A stretch of DNA of 64,000 nucleotides from Stenoxybacter acetivorans DSM 19021 (lineage in GTDB: Bacteria; Pseudomonadota; Gammaproteobacteria; Burkholderiales; Neisseriaceae). Positions 48,073 through 57,389 of this stretch are shown here, piece after piece (the first letter of the stretch is position 1; the number at the start of each line of letters is the position of its first letter). The position numbers were made by a program, and so were the translations under genes. The stretch is from NCBI RefSeq assembly GCF_000745895.1, contig NZ_KN050771.1:16897-80896 (forward strand). The letters are read 5' to 3'. A model generated the notes under the pieces. The model worked only from the letters and a program-made list of their open reading frames with translations, searched no databases and was not told where the DNA came from.

Positions 48073-48633
48073 CTACGCCACCCAATGCGCATTTGCCAGC
48101 AGCTGCTGCATTTCCAGCGTTTTATCGGCAAACTGCCACATTTCGATTTGGTAATTTGGATTGCTGAATGAATTCTGCACCGTTAATTTATCGCCGTTTT
48201 GACCATTCAACACCGTTAAATCATTGCCGACACGTTCCAAAAAGATTTCATCGAATAACACGTCTTCAAAACGAATGGTATCATCACCCGCAGTGCCGCC
48301 GCTGTTATCCAAAATCTTATCCTGTCCGTGCCCTTTGGCAAACAGATAGGTATCACCCTGATAAGCACCTTCTAAATAGTCATTGCCAGCACCGCCGAGT
48401 AAGGTGTCCGCACCATTTCTGCCGTAAAGTTTATCGTTACCCGCATCGCCGATTAACACATCATTGCCGCCATTGCCTGTTAAGGTATCGTCTCCCAAAC
48501 CGCCGTCCAATAAATCATCTTGATCGGCTGTCTGAATGGTGTCGTTGCCCAATCCGCCGTAAACATTGACTTGATTATTCCATGACGCCATATTGATGGA
48601 GTCATTTGTGGGGTGGTGGTAACTTTTACCAGA
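48073..48633 (-). pseudogene. RTX (calcium-binding nonapeptide repeat) protein, C-terminal remnant
   Basis: The frame encodes several GGxGxDxxx repeats (YGGLGNDTI, LDGGLGDDTL, GNGGNDVLIGDAGNDKLYG, LLGGAGNDYLEG). A haemolysin-type C-terminal segment follows, ending IEMWQFADKTLEMQQLLANAH. An ATG at 48591 exists, but there is no ribosome binding site and the coding pattern continues upstream (PTNDSIN) to 48633, where a stop occurs beside a 68-bp palindrome. The sequence is therefore the tail of a larger type-I-secreted protein such as an RTX lipase or FrpC-like protein that has lost its N-terminal part. Confidence 0.75.
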
Positions 48634-48639
48634 TTAAGT

Positions 48640-48707
48640 GTAAGAATTCCCAGCGTTGTTTACAGTATTTCTAGGAAAATGCTGTAAACAACGCTGGGAT
48701 TTCTTAC
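48640..48707. repeat. 68-bp near-perfect palindrome
   Basis: Arms of 31 bases (48640-48670 and 48677-48707; core CCCAGCGTTGTTTACAG) pair with two mismatches around a six-base loop. It lies exactly at the broken 5' end of the RTX remnant. There is no T-run, so it looks more like a mobile palindromic element or a collapsed pair of IS ends than a terminator. Confidence 0.65.
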
Positions 48708-48719
48708 AACAAAACCAAT

Positions 48720-48757
48720 AAAAAAACCGCCGCTTTTTTAATCCAGCGGCGGTTTCT
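48720..48757 (-). terminator. terminator after glnA
   Basis: AAACCGCCGCT and AGCGGCGGTTT form a GC-rich 11-bp stem with an A/T-rich loop, and the minus strand continues into T residues. A DUS follows at about 48790, near the glnA stop. Confidence 0.75.
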
Positions 48758-48799
48758 CCAGCTTCCTGAAAACTGATGTCAAATAACTTTCAGGCAGCC

Positions 48800-50218
48800 T
48801 TACAGGCTGTAGTACATTTCAAATTCCAGCGGGTGCGGTGCCATGCGCATGCGTTTTACGTCTTCTTCTTTAAACGCAATATAGCTTTCAATCCAATCTT
48901 GGCTGAATACGCCGCCGCGCGTTAAGAATTCATAATCGGCTTTTAAGGCTTCCAAGGCTTCTTCCAAAGAGGCGCATACGGTTGGCACTTGTGCGTCTTC
49001 TTCCGGCGGCAAATCATACAGATTTTTATCGGTGGGGTCGCCCGGGTGGATTTTGTTTTGAATGCCGTCCAAGCCCGCCATTAACAAAGCGGCAAATGCC
49101 AAGTAGGGGTTTGCCGTTGGGTCGGGGAAGCGGGCTTCAATGCGGCGGGCTTTGCTGCTGGCAACGTGCGGAATGCGAATGGAAGCAGAGCGGTTTTTGG
49201 CGGAATACGCCAGTTTGGTTGGTGCTTCAAAATGCGGCACAAGGCGTTTGTAGGAGTTGGTGGACGGGTTGGTCAGCGCGTTCAGGGCTTTTGCGTGTTT
49301 GATGATGCCGCCGATGTAGTACAGCGCGGTTTCAGACAGCCCGGCATAGCCGTCGCCAGCAAACAGGTTTTTGCCGTCTTTCCAAATGGATTGGTGAACG
49401 TGCATGCCTGAGCCGTTGTCGCCCATAATCGGTTTGGGCATAAATGTAGCGGTTTTACCGAAATTGTGTGCTACGTTTTGCACGATGTATTTCAAATCCA
49501 TCGTCCAGTCTGCGCGGCGAACCAAGGTGTTGAATTTAGTGCCGATTTCCATTTGACCGGCGGTTGCCACTTCGTGGTGGTGTACTTCCACCGGAATGCC
49601 GATTTCTTCTAAGAGATTCACGCAGGCTGAGCGCAGGTCTTGCCCTGAATCCACGGGGGCAACCGGAAAGTAGCCGCCTTTTACTACCGGACGATGGCCG
49701 GTATTTTGACCGTCATAAGATTCGCCGCTGGACCAAGCGGCTTCTTCTGAATGAATTTTGTAGCGAGTACCGCTCATATCGGTTTCCCACTCAATGCCGT
49801 CGAATATGAAAAATTCCGGCTCGGGACCAAAATAGGCTGTATCGCCAACACCCGATGATTTCAAATAGGCTTCGGCGCGTTTGGCAATGGAGCGCGGATC
49901 GCGGTCATAGCCTTGACCATTGGCAGGATCAATGACATCGCACACCAATACCAAGGTGGCATCATCGTAAAAGGGATCAATATAAGCGGTTTGCGGATCG
50001 GCTTTCAGCAGCATATCGGAAGCCTGAATGCCTTTCCAGCCAGCGACGGACGAACCGTCAAAAGCATGGCCGTTTTCAAACCATTCTTCCGGGTCTTCCA
50101 ATAAAACATGTGCCGGCACAGACACGTGTTGTTGTTTGCCTTTGGTATCGGTAAAACGCAAGTCAATGAAGCGTACTTCATTCTCTTCGATCATGCTGAC
50201 TACATTTTTAATGGACAT
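48800..50218 (-). CDS. glnA: glutamine synthetase type I
   Basis: A 472-aa GS I that makes glutamine from glutamate, ammonia and ATP as a dodecamer. Visible are [17 protein letters not shown] near residue 53, the metal-binding [13 protein letters not shown], the ATP-binding [16 protein letters not shown], and ESRNRSAS-type residues ([14 protein letters not shown]). The adenylylation site tyrosine is in NLYDLPPEE near residue 398, so it belongs to the beta subtype regulated by GlnE. Together with glnK-amtB this supplies ammonium assimilation. An AT-rich leader lies upstream. Confidence 0.96.
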   Translation of the reverse strand: MSIKNVVSMIEENEVRFIDLRFTDTKGKQQHVSVPAHVLLEDPEEWFENGHAFDGSSVAGWKGIQASDMLLKADPQTAYIDPFYDDATLVLVCDVIDPANGQGYDRDPRSIAKRAEAYLKSSGVGDTAYFGPEPEFFIFDGIEWETDMSGTRYKIHSEEAAWSSGESYDGQNTGHRPVVKGGYFPVAPVDSGQDLRSACVNLLEEIGIPVEVHHHEVATAGQMEIGTKFNTLVRRADWTMDLKYIVQNVAHNFGKTATFMPKPIMGDNGSGMHVHQSIWKDGKNLFAGDGYAGLSETALYYIGGIIKHAKALNALTNPSTNSYKRLVPHFEAPTKLAYSAKNRSASIRIPHVASSKARRIEARFPDPTANPYLAFAALLMAGLDGIQNKIHPGDPTDKNLYDLPPEEDAQVPTVCASLEEALEALKADYEFLTRGGVFSQDWIESYIAFKEEDVKRMRMAPHPLEFEMYYSL

Positions 50219-50438
50219 GAGTTCGACTCCGTATGGTGATTAAGGTTTAACTGTTAAAATCAGTTTTGCAAATTGTGCCACGATTAAACCATAAAAAAAA
50301 TATACTAATGTAAAAAAATCAATGTCTTTTCGCAGCAATTATTTATCTTACTGAAAAATAAAAATTTTATGCGGCTTAACTCTTTTTACATCAAAATTTA
50401 CGATGTTTAAATGGGTTAATCCGCCATTATTCCGCCGC

Positions 50439-51176
50439 TCAAAATTTCACGCCTTTGTGCAGCGCCACAATGCCTGCGCTCAAATTGTGATAATCCACGC
50501 GATCAAAACCCGCATCCAGCATCATTTGTTTTAAGGTTTCCTGATTGGGGTGCATGCGAATGGATTCTGCCAAATATTGGTAGCTGTCGGCATCTTTGGC
50601 GATGAGTTTGCCCATCAGCGGCAAGGCTTTGAATGAATACAAATCATACATCGGTGCAAGCAGATGATTCACTTGCGAAAATTCTAACACCAGCAAGCTG
50701 CCGCCCGGTTTTAATACGCGGTACATTTCTTTCAGCGCCGCATCTTTGTGGGTCATATTGCGCAAACCGAAAGCCACGGACACCAAGTTGAAGTAATTGT
50801 CGGGAAACGGCAGTTTTTCGGCATCGCATAAAGCAACAGGTAAAAAAACGCCGTCATTGATTAAGCGGTCGCGCCCAACTGTGAGCATGGAGGAATTGAT
50901 GTCGGTGAGCCACACTTCGCCGTTTTTGCCCACGCGTTTTGCCCAGCCGCGCGATAAATCGCCTGTTCCGCCGGCAATATCCAATACTTTGTCGCCTTTT
51001 CGTAAGGGCGCGGTATTGATGGTGAAATGTTTCCAAATGCGGTGCATGCCAACAGACATGACATCGTTCATGATGTCGTAATTTTTGGCAACCGAATGAA
51101 ACACTTCCGACACTTTAGCGGCTTTTTCTTGTTCATCAACGGTTTGATAGCCGAAATGGGTTTGGCGTTCGTTCAT
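50439..51176 (-). CDS. ubiE: bifunctional demethylmenaquinone/ubiquinone C-methyltransferase
   Basis: A 245-aa SAM-dependent methyltransferase. UbiE signatures are [24 protein letters not shown] near residue 26, the AdoMet motif [14 protein letters not shown] near 63, [26 protein letters not shown] near 116 and [16 protein letters not shown] near 153. It methylates the benzoquinone ring in ubiquinone biosynthesis. The DUF971 gene lies 13 bp upstream on the same strand, so the pair is likely an operon. Confidence 0.95.
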   Translation of the reverse strand: MNERQTHFGYQTVDEQEKAAKVSEVFHSVAKNYDIMNDVMSVGMHRIWKHFTINTAPLRKGDKVLDIAGGTGDLSRGWAKRVGKNGEVWLTDINSSMLTVGRDRLINDGVFLPVALCDAEKLPFPDNYFNLVSVAFGLRNMTHKDAALKEMYRVLKPGGSLLVLEFSQVNHLLAPMYDLYSFKALPLMGKLIAKDADSYQYLAESIRMHPNQETLKQMMLDAGFDRVDYHNLSAGIVALHKGVKF

Positions 51177-51189
51177 GGCGGGTTTTCCG

Positions 51190-51606
51190 TTATGATTTTT
51201 CAGATTTTGTGATGGAGGTAATGCTTACTTTAACTGTCTTGTTCGCCTCACCGCGGCTGATGCCGGCGGCTTTTAAGCGATCCAGATAATCTTTCCATAA
51301 GATTTCCTGCAAAACAGACAAGCGATATAGGTATTCCCAATCGTAAAGACCGCTGTTGTATCCATCGCTGAAGTTAATTTCCAAAGCATAATTGCCTGTG
51401 GGGTGTACTTCTTTCATGACAACATCACGCTTATCCGCCAGCAGCACTTCCTGAGCCGCACCCTGCCCGCTTATTTCGGTACTGGGTACATGAACACGCA
51501 AATATTCTGCCGTTAAGGAATAAACACGCGCACCATAACTCAACCGCAACACTTTGCGGTTGGTGGTTAAACGGATTTCTTCAGGCAGCAAACGATTTTT
51601 ATCCAT
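51190..51606 (-). CDS. DUF971 (gamma-butyrobetaine hydroxylase N-terminal-like) protein
   Basis: A 138-aa protein of the DUF971 family. Landmarks are [23 protein letters not shown] near residue 7, [19 protein letters not shown], and [27 protein letters not shown] near 72. Members adopt a small zinc- or iron-linked fold and often sit beside ubiE or Fe-S assembly genes. The ATG at 51606 fits the family start, but no clear ribosome binding site is visible and an ATG five codons upstream is possible. Confidence 0.85.
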   Translation of the reverse strand: MDKNRLLPEEIRLTTNRKVLRLSYGARVYSLTAEYLRVHVPSTEISGQGAAQEVLLADKRDVVMKEVHPTGNYALEINFSDGYNSGLYDWEYLYRLSVLQEILWKDYLDRLKAAGISRGEANKTVKVSITSITKSEKS

Positions 51607-51947
51607 AGCACAAGGGAGCATTCAGGCAAATACACGATACAATTCAGATAAAACCGATAAACGGTTATTTGCGTACCATTCTACCCGAGTAAGTGTTCTG
51701 ATGCACATTTCGCGGCGGAAACGCTGTCGGTAAAAATAGCCTGCCCATTATGGCTGAGGGCTGTATTGTTATTCTGAATCAGGCAGCGCGTCTGAAAGAA
51801 ATATCGCTTGAACGATGCGCAAACTGTGTTGAGAACGGCTCGCCGTTTGACCCGTTTAGAGAATTTTTGGCAGATGCAAAAACGGCATGATGACAAAGGC
51901 TGATAATCAGCAGATGCAAACAGGCAGCGTGTTAAACCCATAAGGTT
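51607..51947. other. intergenic stretch with a small unassigned frame
   Basis: A plus-strand frame from an ATG at 51750 to 51890 encodes 46 residues (MAEGCIVILNQAARLKEISL...). The same frame stays open upstream of the ATG with plausible residues. No family was recognised and no ribosome binding site was seen, so it is probably debris of a longer gene. An AGGCAGCGT near 51921 is not a uptake sequence. Confidence 0.35.
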
Positions 51948-52236
51948 TCAGACATGTACGGCAGGTGGAAATTTGATATTCAACGCTTTCATTACTGCCA
52001 ATGTATTTTTGAGCGTTGGATTGCCTTTACCACTGAAAGAGCGATACAGTTGTTCGCGAGAAAGCCCTGTTTTTTTTTGCGATTTCATTCATTCCTTTAG
52101 CACGGGCAACAACACCCAATGCGTGCGCAATATAAGCAGCATCTTCAGTAGAAAATGCTTCAGTTAAAAAAATTGCAACCGCTTCATCACTGTCTAAATC
52201 ATCGGCAGGATCATATGTGGTTAGTTTTTCAGTCAT
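51948..52236 (-). pseudogene. higA: HigA-type addiction antidote, frameshifted in an A9 tract
   Basis: The start MTEKLTTYDPADDLDSDEAV and AYIAHALGVVARAKGMNEIAKK match putative addiction-module antidote proteins of the HigA/YdaS group. In a run of nine A residues (T run at 52070-52078 on the plus strand) the frame shifts and stops at 52027. With eight A residues it would continue TGLSREQLYRSFSGKGNPTL and NTLAVMKALNIKF to a stop at 51948, restoring the helix-turn-helix protein of about 96 aa. No matching HigB toxin lies upstream; only about 30 codons of an unrelated open frame precede it. Confidence 0.75.
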
Positions 52237-52335
52237 CTTGTTCACTTTTACAAAATTTCAGTGCCGTAAAAATCAAATAATAACCATTGATGCTCAAGAT
52301 GTTCAAAATCAACTACTGCCCACTCAACCAGTTGA

Positions 52336-52671
52336 TTATTTCCCTTTTCGCTGTTGCATCGCTTGTTTTTCGTACGATTGCAACATCACATCGCGCAAAG
52401 CATTATTGATTCGGGTTTGATAGCCTTTTCCTTGGCTTTTAAACCATGCTAAAACATCAGCATCTAAACGCAAGCTGGTTGATGTTTTTTTCGGCTTGTA
52501 GAACGGATTTCGAACAGCCTCAGCCCAAAAACTTTCATCTAACGGCGGAATATCGCTGTAATCAATTTTATTACCCGCTCTTTCAGACAATGCTTTTATC
52601 TCTGCTTTTTGTGCTTCGGTCAAAGGCGGCGGATTGTTTAAATCCAATTCATAGCGAACAATTTTGCTCAT
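52336..52671 (-). CDS. brnA: BrnA-family antitoxin
   Basis: A 111-aa antitoxin of the BrnA type. The flexible N-terminal part (LNNPPPLTEAQKAEIKALSER, then DYSDIPPLDESFW) precedes the ribbon-helix-helix DNA-binding segment PKKTSTSLRLDADVLAWFKSQGKGYQTRINNALRDVM. It should neutralise BrnT and autorepress the operon. The start MSKIVRYELDL at 52671 lies inside the end of the toxin gene (23-base overlap), preceded by AAGGAAA. An upstream in-frame extension is rejected because it would overlap the toxin much further. Confidence 0.9.
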   Translation of the reverse strand: MSKIVRYELDLNNPPPLTEAQKAEIKALSERAGNKIDYSDIPPLDESFWAEAVRNPFYKPKKTSTSLRLDADVLAWFKSQGKGYQTRINNALRDVMLQSYEKQAMQQRKGK

Positions 52672-52945
52672 AACGTTTCCTTTCTTTTTTATCGGCTTCT
52701 CGCGCCGAAATGATGCGGATAATTTCAAAGCCGTCAGCATCTCGTATGGTGAGGGCAACCAACAGCAATAAATGCCCATTTATAAGTGCTATTGTTTGCC
52801 AACGGTATTCACCGTTTTCAAAACGATCTTGTCGGGTCAGTGCATGCGGATCTAAAAAAGCGCGTGCAGCCGTTTCAAAACCAATTCCATGCTTTTTAAA
52901 ATTCAGAGCTGCCTTTTTGCTGTCCCATTCAAACTTTATTTTCAT
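52649..52945 (-). CDS. brnT: BrnT-family ribonuclease toxin
   Basis: A 98-aa RelE-fold ribonuclease of the BrnT family. Diagnostic are the start FEWDSKKAALNFKKHGIGFETAARAFLDPHAL, the segment ENGEYRWQTIALINGHLLLLVAL and RIISAREADKKERKRYE. It is first in the operon, as usual for brnTA. The ATG at 52945 (MKIKFEWD) matches the family; the 19 residues upstream in frame are hydrophobic and unlikely to be coding. The toxin and antitoxin genes overlap. Confidence 0.9.
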   Translation of the reverse strand: MKIKFEWDSKKAALNFKKHGIGFETAARAFLDPHALTRQDRFENGEYRWQTIALINGHLLLLVALTIRDADGFEIIRIISAREADKKERKRYEQNCSL

Positions 52946-53221
52946 ACAGATTTGTATTTTTAAAATGTATATACATAATAGCAGATACATTAGCTGTTGC
53001 AATAGGTCTTTTATTATTTTTTATAAGTAACATCAAATTCTTAAATCAAACCAAGAGATAAAGCCTATAAAGACTCAGCAGAAACGCTACCGATACAAAA
53101 CGGCTGACCCGCATACTGATAACAATGGCTTAGTTTCTTCCGTCAAACAGCGTATTGAGCGGCTGCCTTTAATCTGATAGCCTGTACTCATAATTGATTT
53201 TCCGTAAAACAGCTGTCAGCC

Positions 53222-54196
53222 ATGCTCACCGACTCCTTCAACCGCCCCATCGAATATTTGCGTTTATCGGTTACCGACAAATGCGATTTGCGGTGTTCCT
53301 ATTGCATTCCGCAGGGCTTCACCGAATTTGAAAAGCCCGAAAACTGGCTGTCATTTGACGACATCGAACGCATTGTTGCGGCATTTGCACGGCTGGGAAC
53401 ATCGCGCTTTCGCCTCACCGGCGGTGAACCCTTGCTGCGCAAAAACCTGCCCGACTTGGTCAGCCGTCTGGCGGCTCTGCCCGGCGTCAATGATTTATCG
53501 CTCACCACCAACGGCACTCAGCTAACCCGTTTGGCAGACCCATTAAAACGCGCGGGTTTAAACCGCTTAAATGTCAGTTTGGACTCAATGCGGCGCGAAT
53601 GTGTGAGCCAAATTTCAGGAAAAGACAGCTTTGATAAAGTTATGGCGGGCTTGAATGCCGCCAAAGCCGCCGGTTTTGAACGCATTAAAATTAATATGGT
53701 GCCGCTACCCGGTGTCAATATTGACGATATTGATGCCATGATTGCATTTTGCATCAAACAACAATTTATCTTGCGCTTAATTGAAGTGATGCCTATGGGC
53801 AACCACGCCCAAAGATTGGACTATTTTAATTTAATTCAATTGATTGAAAACCTGAAACCCAAGTACGGTTTACAGCGCAGCAGCAAAGTTTACGGCGGCG
53901 GTCCTGCCAAATACTGGGAAAATGAAAGCGGCAGTTTTACCTTGGGACTAATCACACCCCGCTCCCAGCACTTTTGCGACACCTGCAACCGCGTTCGTTT
54001 ATCCGTAGACGGCACTTTATTTCTGTGTCTGGGACAAGACCACAGTTTTTCACTTAAGCCGTATTTGGCTGATCGGTGCAGCGACGCAGAACTGGAAAAC
54101 GCCATTCAACAAGCCATCAACCTCAAGCCAGAGAAGCACGAATTCAACGACAAGCCCGAACAAATCGTTCGCATTATGGCAAAAACCGGCGGCTAA
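53222..54196 (+). CDS. moaA: GTP 3',8-cyclase MoaA
   Basis: A 324-aa radical SAM enzyme that starts molybdopterin synthesis by cyclising GTP. The N-terminal iron-sulfur cluster uses C21, C25 and C28 in CDLRCSYC. The C-terminal cluster uses cysteines near 252, 255 and 269 (HFCDTCNRVRL, LFLCLGQ). RLTGGEPLLRKN and LTTNGTQL are the AdoMet motifs, and the C-terminal GG needed for activity is present. The rest of the moa cluster is not in the window. The 219 bp before it hold a short open stretch (KQRIERLPLI) that may be debris. Confidence 0.94.
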   Translation: MLTDSFNRPIEYLRLSVTDKCDLRCSYCIPQGFTEFEKPENWLSFDDIERIVAAFARLGTSRFRLTGGEPLLRKNLPDLVSRLAALPGVNDLSLTTNGTQLTRLADPLKRAGLNRLNVSLDSMRRECVSQISGKDSFDKVMAGLNAAKAAGFERIKINMVPLPGVNIDDIDAMIAFCIKQQFILRLIEVMPMGNHAQRLDYFNLIQLIENLKPKYGLQRSSKVYGGGPAKYWENESGSFTLGLITPRSQHFCDTCNRVRLSVDGTLFLCLGQDHSFSLKPYLADRCSDAELENAIQQAINLKPEKHEFNDKPEQIVRIMAKTGG

Positions 54197-54318
54197 GCGC
54201 ATGTATGGATTTTTAGGCAACCTGAATATCAGCACTGCTCGGAATGTTATACAATATATTATATATTTCAAGGTAATACTATGATTATCAATAATAATGA
54301 AGTTATGATATTAAATAT

Positions 54319-54921
54319 TTAATCTGTATAATAACCATCATCTTCAAAATAATCATAAAAATAGTTCAGCAGATTTTCTCTTTGATTGGGGTTATCTTTT
54401 AAAATACTATTGATAATAATACTGCCTTTTTCTAAACCCTCTTTTTTCGGATATAAACTTTTCTCTATTGTTAAGAAATACCACAACACATCAAAAGATC
54501 TATATTGTGGAGTGTCTTTATTTTCTTTATTTTCTTGTATTGCAACCAATAAAATTTGTTCATTTTCTTGAAAAAAAACCTCACAATAGTATCCTTTTGA
54601 CACCATATTAAACAAAATATTGTCTTCTTTATCTCTATCTTTCGTACCGATTTTTATTGGCTTATCCAACAGTTGATTATCTCGAAGCAAAATAATCATA
54701 TTTTCAGTAAATTTATTGGCATAGTAATCAAACGGCATCGAAGATAATTCATCAGATAAAAAACATTTTGAACGCAGAGAATTAGGATCAAGTAATTTAG
54801 GATTAAGTGCTTTAGGGTAAAAATTACTATTATAAAGAACTACCTCTGAAAAAACATAGCTTTGCTGCAATAATAAAAAAGTAATAAGCAAATATTTTTT
54901 TAAATATTGACGAAGATACAT
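54319..54921 (-). CDS. putative periplasmic immunity-like protein, copy 2
   Basis: A 200-aa protein with an N-terminal signal peptide (MYLRQYLKKYLLITFLLLQQ, cleavage near SEV at about residue 25). The rest is soluble and acidic, for example SKCFLSDELSSMPFDYYANK, NMIILLRDNQLLDKPIKIG and NPNQRENLLNYFYDYFED. It is a close paralogue of the next gene upstream, about four of five residues identical by eye. No family was recognised. Position downstream of a putative effector gene, duplication, a signal peptide and AT-rich composition fit an immunity protein guarding the periplasm; this is inference. Confidence 0.65.
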   Translation of the reverse strand: MYLRQYLKKYLLITFLLLQQSYVFSEVVLYNSNFYPKALNPKLLDPNSLRSKCFLSDELSSMPFDYYANKFTENMIILLRDNQLLDKPIKIGTKDRDKEDNILFNMVSKGYYCEVFFQENEQILLVAIQENKENKDTPQYRSFDVLWYFLTIEKSLYPKKEGLEKGSIIINSILKDNPNQRENLLNYFYDYFEDDGYYTD

Positions 54922-55017
54922 GATATAATCCTTATTTAATAACTGAAATTATTTGTTTTAAGAAAAATTTAATTCAATATAAAAATTAAGATTTTTCATA
55001 GATTTTCCCATAAAATA

Positions 55018-55620
55018 CTATTTTTCATTTTTGATAAAATTATCCTCAAAATAATTATAAAAATAGTTCAGCAGATTTTCTCTTTGATTGGGGTTATCTT
55101 TTAAAACACTGTTGATAATAATACTGCCTTTTTCTAAACCCTCTTTTTCTGGATATAAATTTTTTTCTATTGTTAAGAAATACCACAATACATCAAATTT
55201 ATATTGTGAATTGTTTTCATTTTCTTTATTTTCTTGTATTGCAGCCAATAAAACTTGTTCATTTTCTTGAAAAAAAACCTCACAAGAATATCCTTTTGAC
55301 ACTATATCAAACAAAATAATATCTTCTTTATATCTATCTCTCGTACCGATTTTTATTGGTTTATCCAGCAGTTGATTATCTCGAAGCAAAATAATCATAT
55401 TTTCAGTAAACTTATTGGCATAGTAATCAAACGGCATCGAAGATAATTCATCAGATAAAAAACATTTTGAACGCAGAGAATTAGGAGTAAGTAATTTATG
55501 ATAAAGTGATTTAGGAAAAACATTTCTATTATAAAGAATTACCTCTGAAAAAACATAGCTTGACTGCAATAATAAAAAAACAACAAGAAAATATTTTTTT
55601 AAATATTGACGAAGATGCAT
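55018..55620 (-). CDS. putative periplasmic immunity-like protein, copy 1
   Basis: A 200-aa paralogue of the neighbouring copy with signal peptide MHLRQYLKKYFLVVFLLLQS. The central part (SLRSKCFLSDELSSMPFDYY) is identical to copy 2, and differences cluster near residues 30-50, 90-110 and the C-terminus. The intergenic sequence ending each unit (AATACTATTTTTCA) is also repeated, near 55015 and 55860, so whole units were duplicated. It lies 252 bp downstream of the 359-aa putative effector on the same strand. Confidence 0.65.
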   Translation of the reverse strand: MHLRQYLKKYFLVVFLLLQSSYVFSEVILYNRNVFPKSLYHKLLTPNSLRSKCFLSDELSSMPFDYYANKFTENMIILLRDNQLLDKPIKIGTRDRYKEDIILFDIVSKGYSCEVFFQENEQVLLAAIQENKENENNSQYKFDVLWYFLTIEKNLYPEKEGLEKGSIIINSVLKDNPNQRENLLNYFYNYFEDNFIKNEK

Positions 55621-55872
55621 GATATAATCCTTAATAAATAAAACTATTTTTAAAAAAATTGATTCAACAAATTAAATCTCTTTTAGTCGCTCCCCCTCTG
55701 CTCTACAGCATATCATTCCAAAATAAGTATATACCTATAGTCGCTATATAAAATAGCGAAATATAAAATTTCTATAATGATTTACAACTGAAATTATTTT
55801 AGAAGATACCCCACTACCCTGTGGTGAGGCTGTTTATTTTTTTTAATGGACTTCTCCAAAAAATACTATTTT

Positions 55873-56952
55873 TCACCATAAAACATTCTTATCTGGATAA
55901 GAATCATTGATGGTTAATGTTTTTGAATAGTTTCCTTTTGATACTGTTATATTGCCGCTCTTGTACAAGATAACAGCCTGCTTAACGGGTTGAGAAAATT
56001 TTTTCCATGTAGCTGTATTTTTTGATAATTTCCATCTTATCCCAATATTTAATTTCATTGCACTGCTGGCTGGCAGGTTTTTAATTTTATTTGGATCATT
56101 TTCTCCGCCGCCTACCATATCAAACCCTTTTACTCTATTAAGTAAAAAGCCTGTACTGATAACAGGGAATATGGTTCCTTCTCCATTGCACTGTTTTCCC
56201 GGCTCCTTGCCTTTTCCTCCATCCGCTAAATGGCAGTGTACTTTTCCGTCATTAAAAACGCCCGAACAGACAGCGGCACTGTCTAATTCTTGAAAAACAA
56301 TGCCATCAAAATTAACGGTTACAGGTTGAACAATAATTCGTAAACCAACTACTAATTCATAACCGCCTTTAGGATGGTAAATCCTTGGTTTGTCGTCTTT
56401 GTAATCTAATTCATATTTTACACCTGTAGGCTCAATAATCTTGATCGTGATCGACGCTTCTTTATATTTTGTTTTAGCTTTAATCACCACTGAGCCTGAT
56501 TTTCCCAATGCGGTTAATCGAATACTTTTTGAAAGTGCGGTTGTTTTGACTTTATTGGGTACAACCAAATCAGAAGACATGTCCCAATAAACAGGGATAT
56601 CAGATAATATATCAATTGCTTCCCCTACACCAATAGTCGTTCTTTTTCTGTTGGCAGGTACTGTTGCAACTGTTTGTGGTGTTAAGACAATATCTTCTAT
56701 TACTTCGTAATAATAACTCCATACAGGTAGATATTTATCCCTCGTTTCTGAAAAATAACCGCCTGTTTTCAGCATACAGACATCTTCACCAACATTTTTC
56801 TTTTCAAAATAGCCTTCTCCTGTTTGGCTGTATTGTTTTTGGCAATGTTGTTCAGGTGTTAAACCTTGCAGTTCTTTCGGCGGGTAAGTATAAGAGCCAA
56901 GATTACCGCGCCAGATAATACTTACTAATTTTCCTCTTTTTGGATTTGCCAT
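55873..56952 (-). CDS. putative secreted effector with Ig-like domain, unrecognised
   Basis: A 359-aa protein without a signal peptide. Residues about 1-85 contain an N-terminal domain (KLVSIIWRGNLGSYTYPPKE, QHCQKQYSQTGEGYF). Residues about 88-173 look like a bacterial Ig-like beta-sandwich starting RTTIGVGEAIDIL, a pattern I associate with proteins near contractile injection or polymorphic toxin systems. Residues about 175-359 form a glycine-rich C-terminal domain with cysteines at 229, 240 and 255. No catalytic motif was recognised. AGGAG lies six bases before the ATG, and a perfect A/T palindrome lies just upstream. The two signal-peptide paralogues downstream suggest an effector-immunity set. 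Confidence 0.6.
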   Translation of the reverse strand: MANPKRGKLVSIIWRGNLGSYTYPPKELQGLTPEQHCQKQYSQTGEGYFEKKNVGEDVCMLKTGGYFSETRDKYLPVWSYYYEVIEDIVLTPQTVATVPANRKRTTIGVGEAIDILSDIPVYWDMSSDLVVPNKVKTTALSKSIRLTALGKSGSVVIKAKTKYKEASITIKIIEPTGVKYELDYKDDKPRIYHPKGGYELVVGLRIIVQPVTVNFDGIVFQELDSAAVCSGVFNDGKVHCHLADGGKGKEPGKQCNGEGTIFPVISTGFLLNRVKGFDMVGGGENDPNKIKNLPASSAMKLNIGIRWKLSKNTATWKKFSQPVKQAVILYKSGNITVSKGNYSKTLTINDSYPDKNVLW

Positions 56953-56978
56953 ATTTTATCTCCTTTTGTGATAAAGTT

Positions 56979-57011
56979 AATATTATTTAATTTGAGAAAT
57001 TAAATAATATT
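56979..57011. promoter_or_regulatory. perfect 15-bp A/T palindrome before the putative effector gene
   Basis: AATATTATTTAATTT and AAATTAAATAATATT are exact complements around GAG, ending 26 bp before the effector ATG. It could be an operator, a cruciform or an mRNA hairpin controlling translation. The surrounding 57012-57170 is A/T rich and without a gene. Confidence 0.5.
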
Positions 57012-57172
57012 TAATATACTATCAAGTTACTATTTCAAATAAACATTATTGTTATTTAATAGTTATATGTATTTAATATTATCATTATTTATCTTCAAAT
57101 GGGAATAGCAGATAACTGTAAAAATAACCTTTAGATTATATTAAATCGTTGTATTTATATCTGCCAAACACA

Positions 57173-57208
57173 AAACAGGCTGCCTGAAACTTTTCAGGCA
57201 GCCTGTTT
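57173..57208. terminator. DUS inverted pair between the island and leuA
   Basis: AAACAGGCTGCCTGAAA and TTTCAGGCAGCCTGTTT form a 17-bp stem with a two-base loop. No gene end is nearby on the plus strand, so it now stands as the right border of the AT-rich island; it may insulate the leuA promoter region (57209-57389). Confidence 0.65.
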
Positions 57209-57389
57209 ATTTACCGTGCCAAAAAAATACTTTCTCACAAATAAAATTAGACGATTTGTATAAAAACCAGAACCGATAGTCTTAACTTATCAAACACCTC
57301 TTGTATTTTAGACAAATTATCTCTAATATCCGATCATTGCCTGTGCTGAAAGCTGGCTGAACGATTCTATTTTGGACAAAGGGTTTGCT

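Noticed and set aside
51750..51890. 46-residue plus-strand frame MAEGCIVILN...
   Set aside because: Could be the tail of a lost gene, but no ribosome binding site and no family match by eye; only mentioned as intergenic content.
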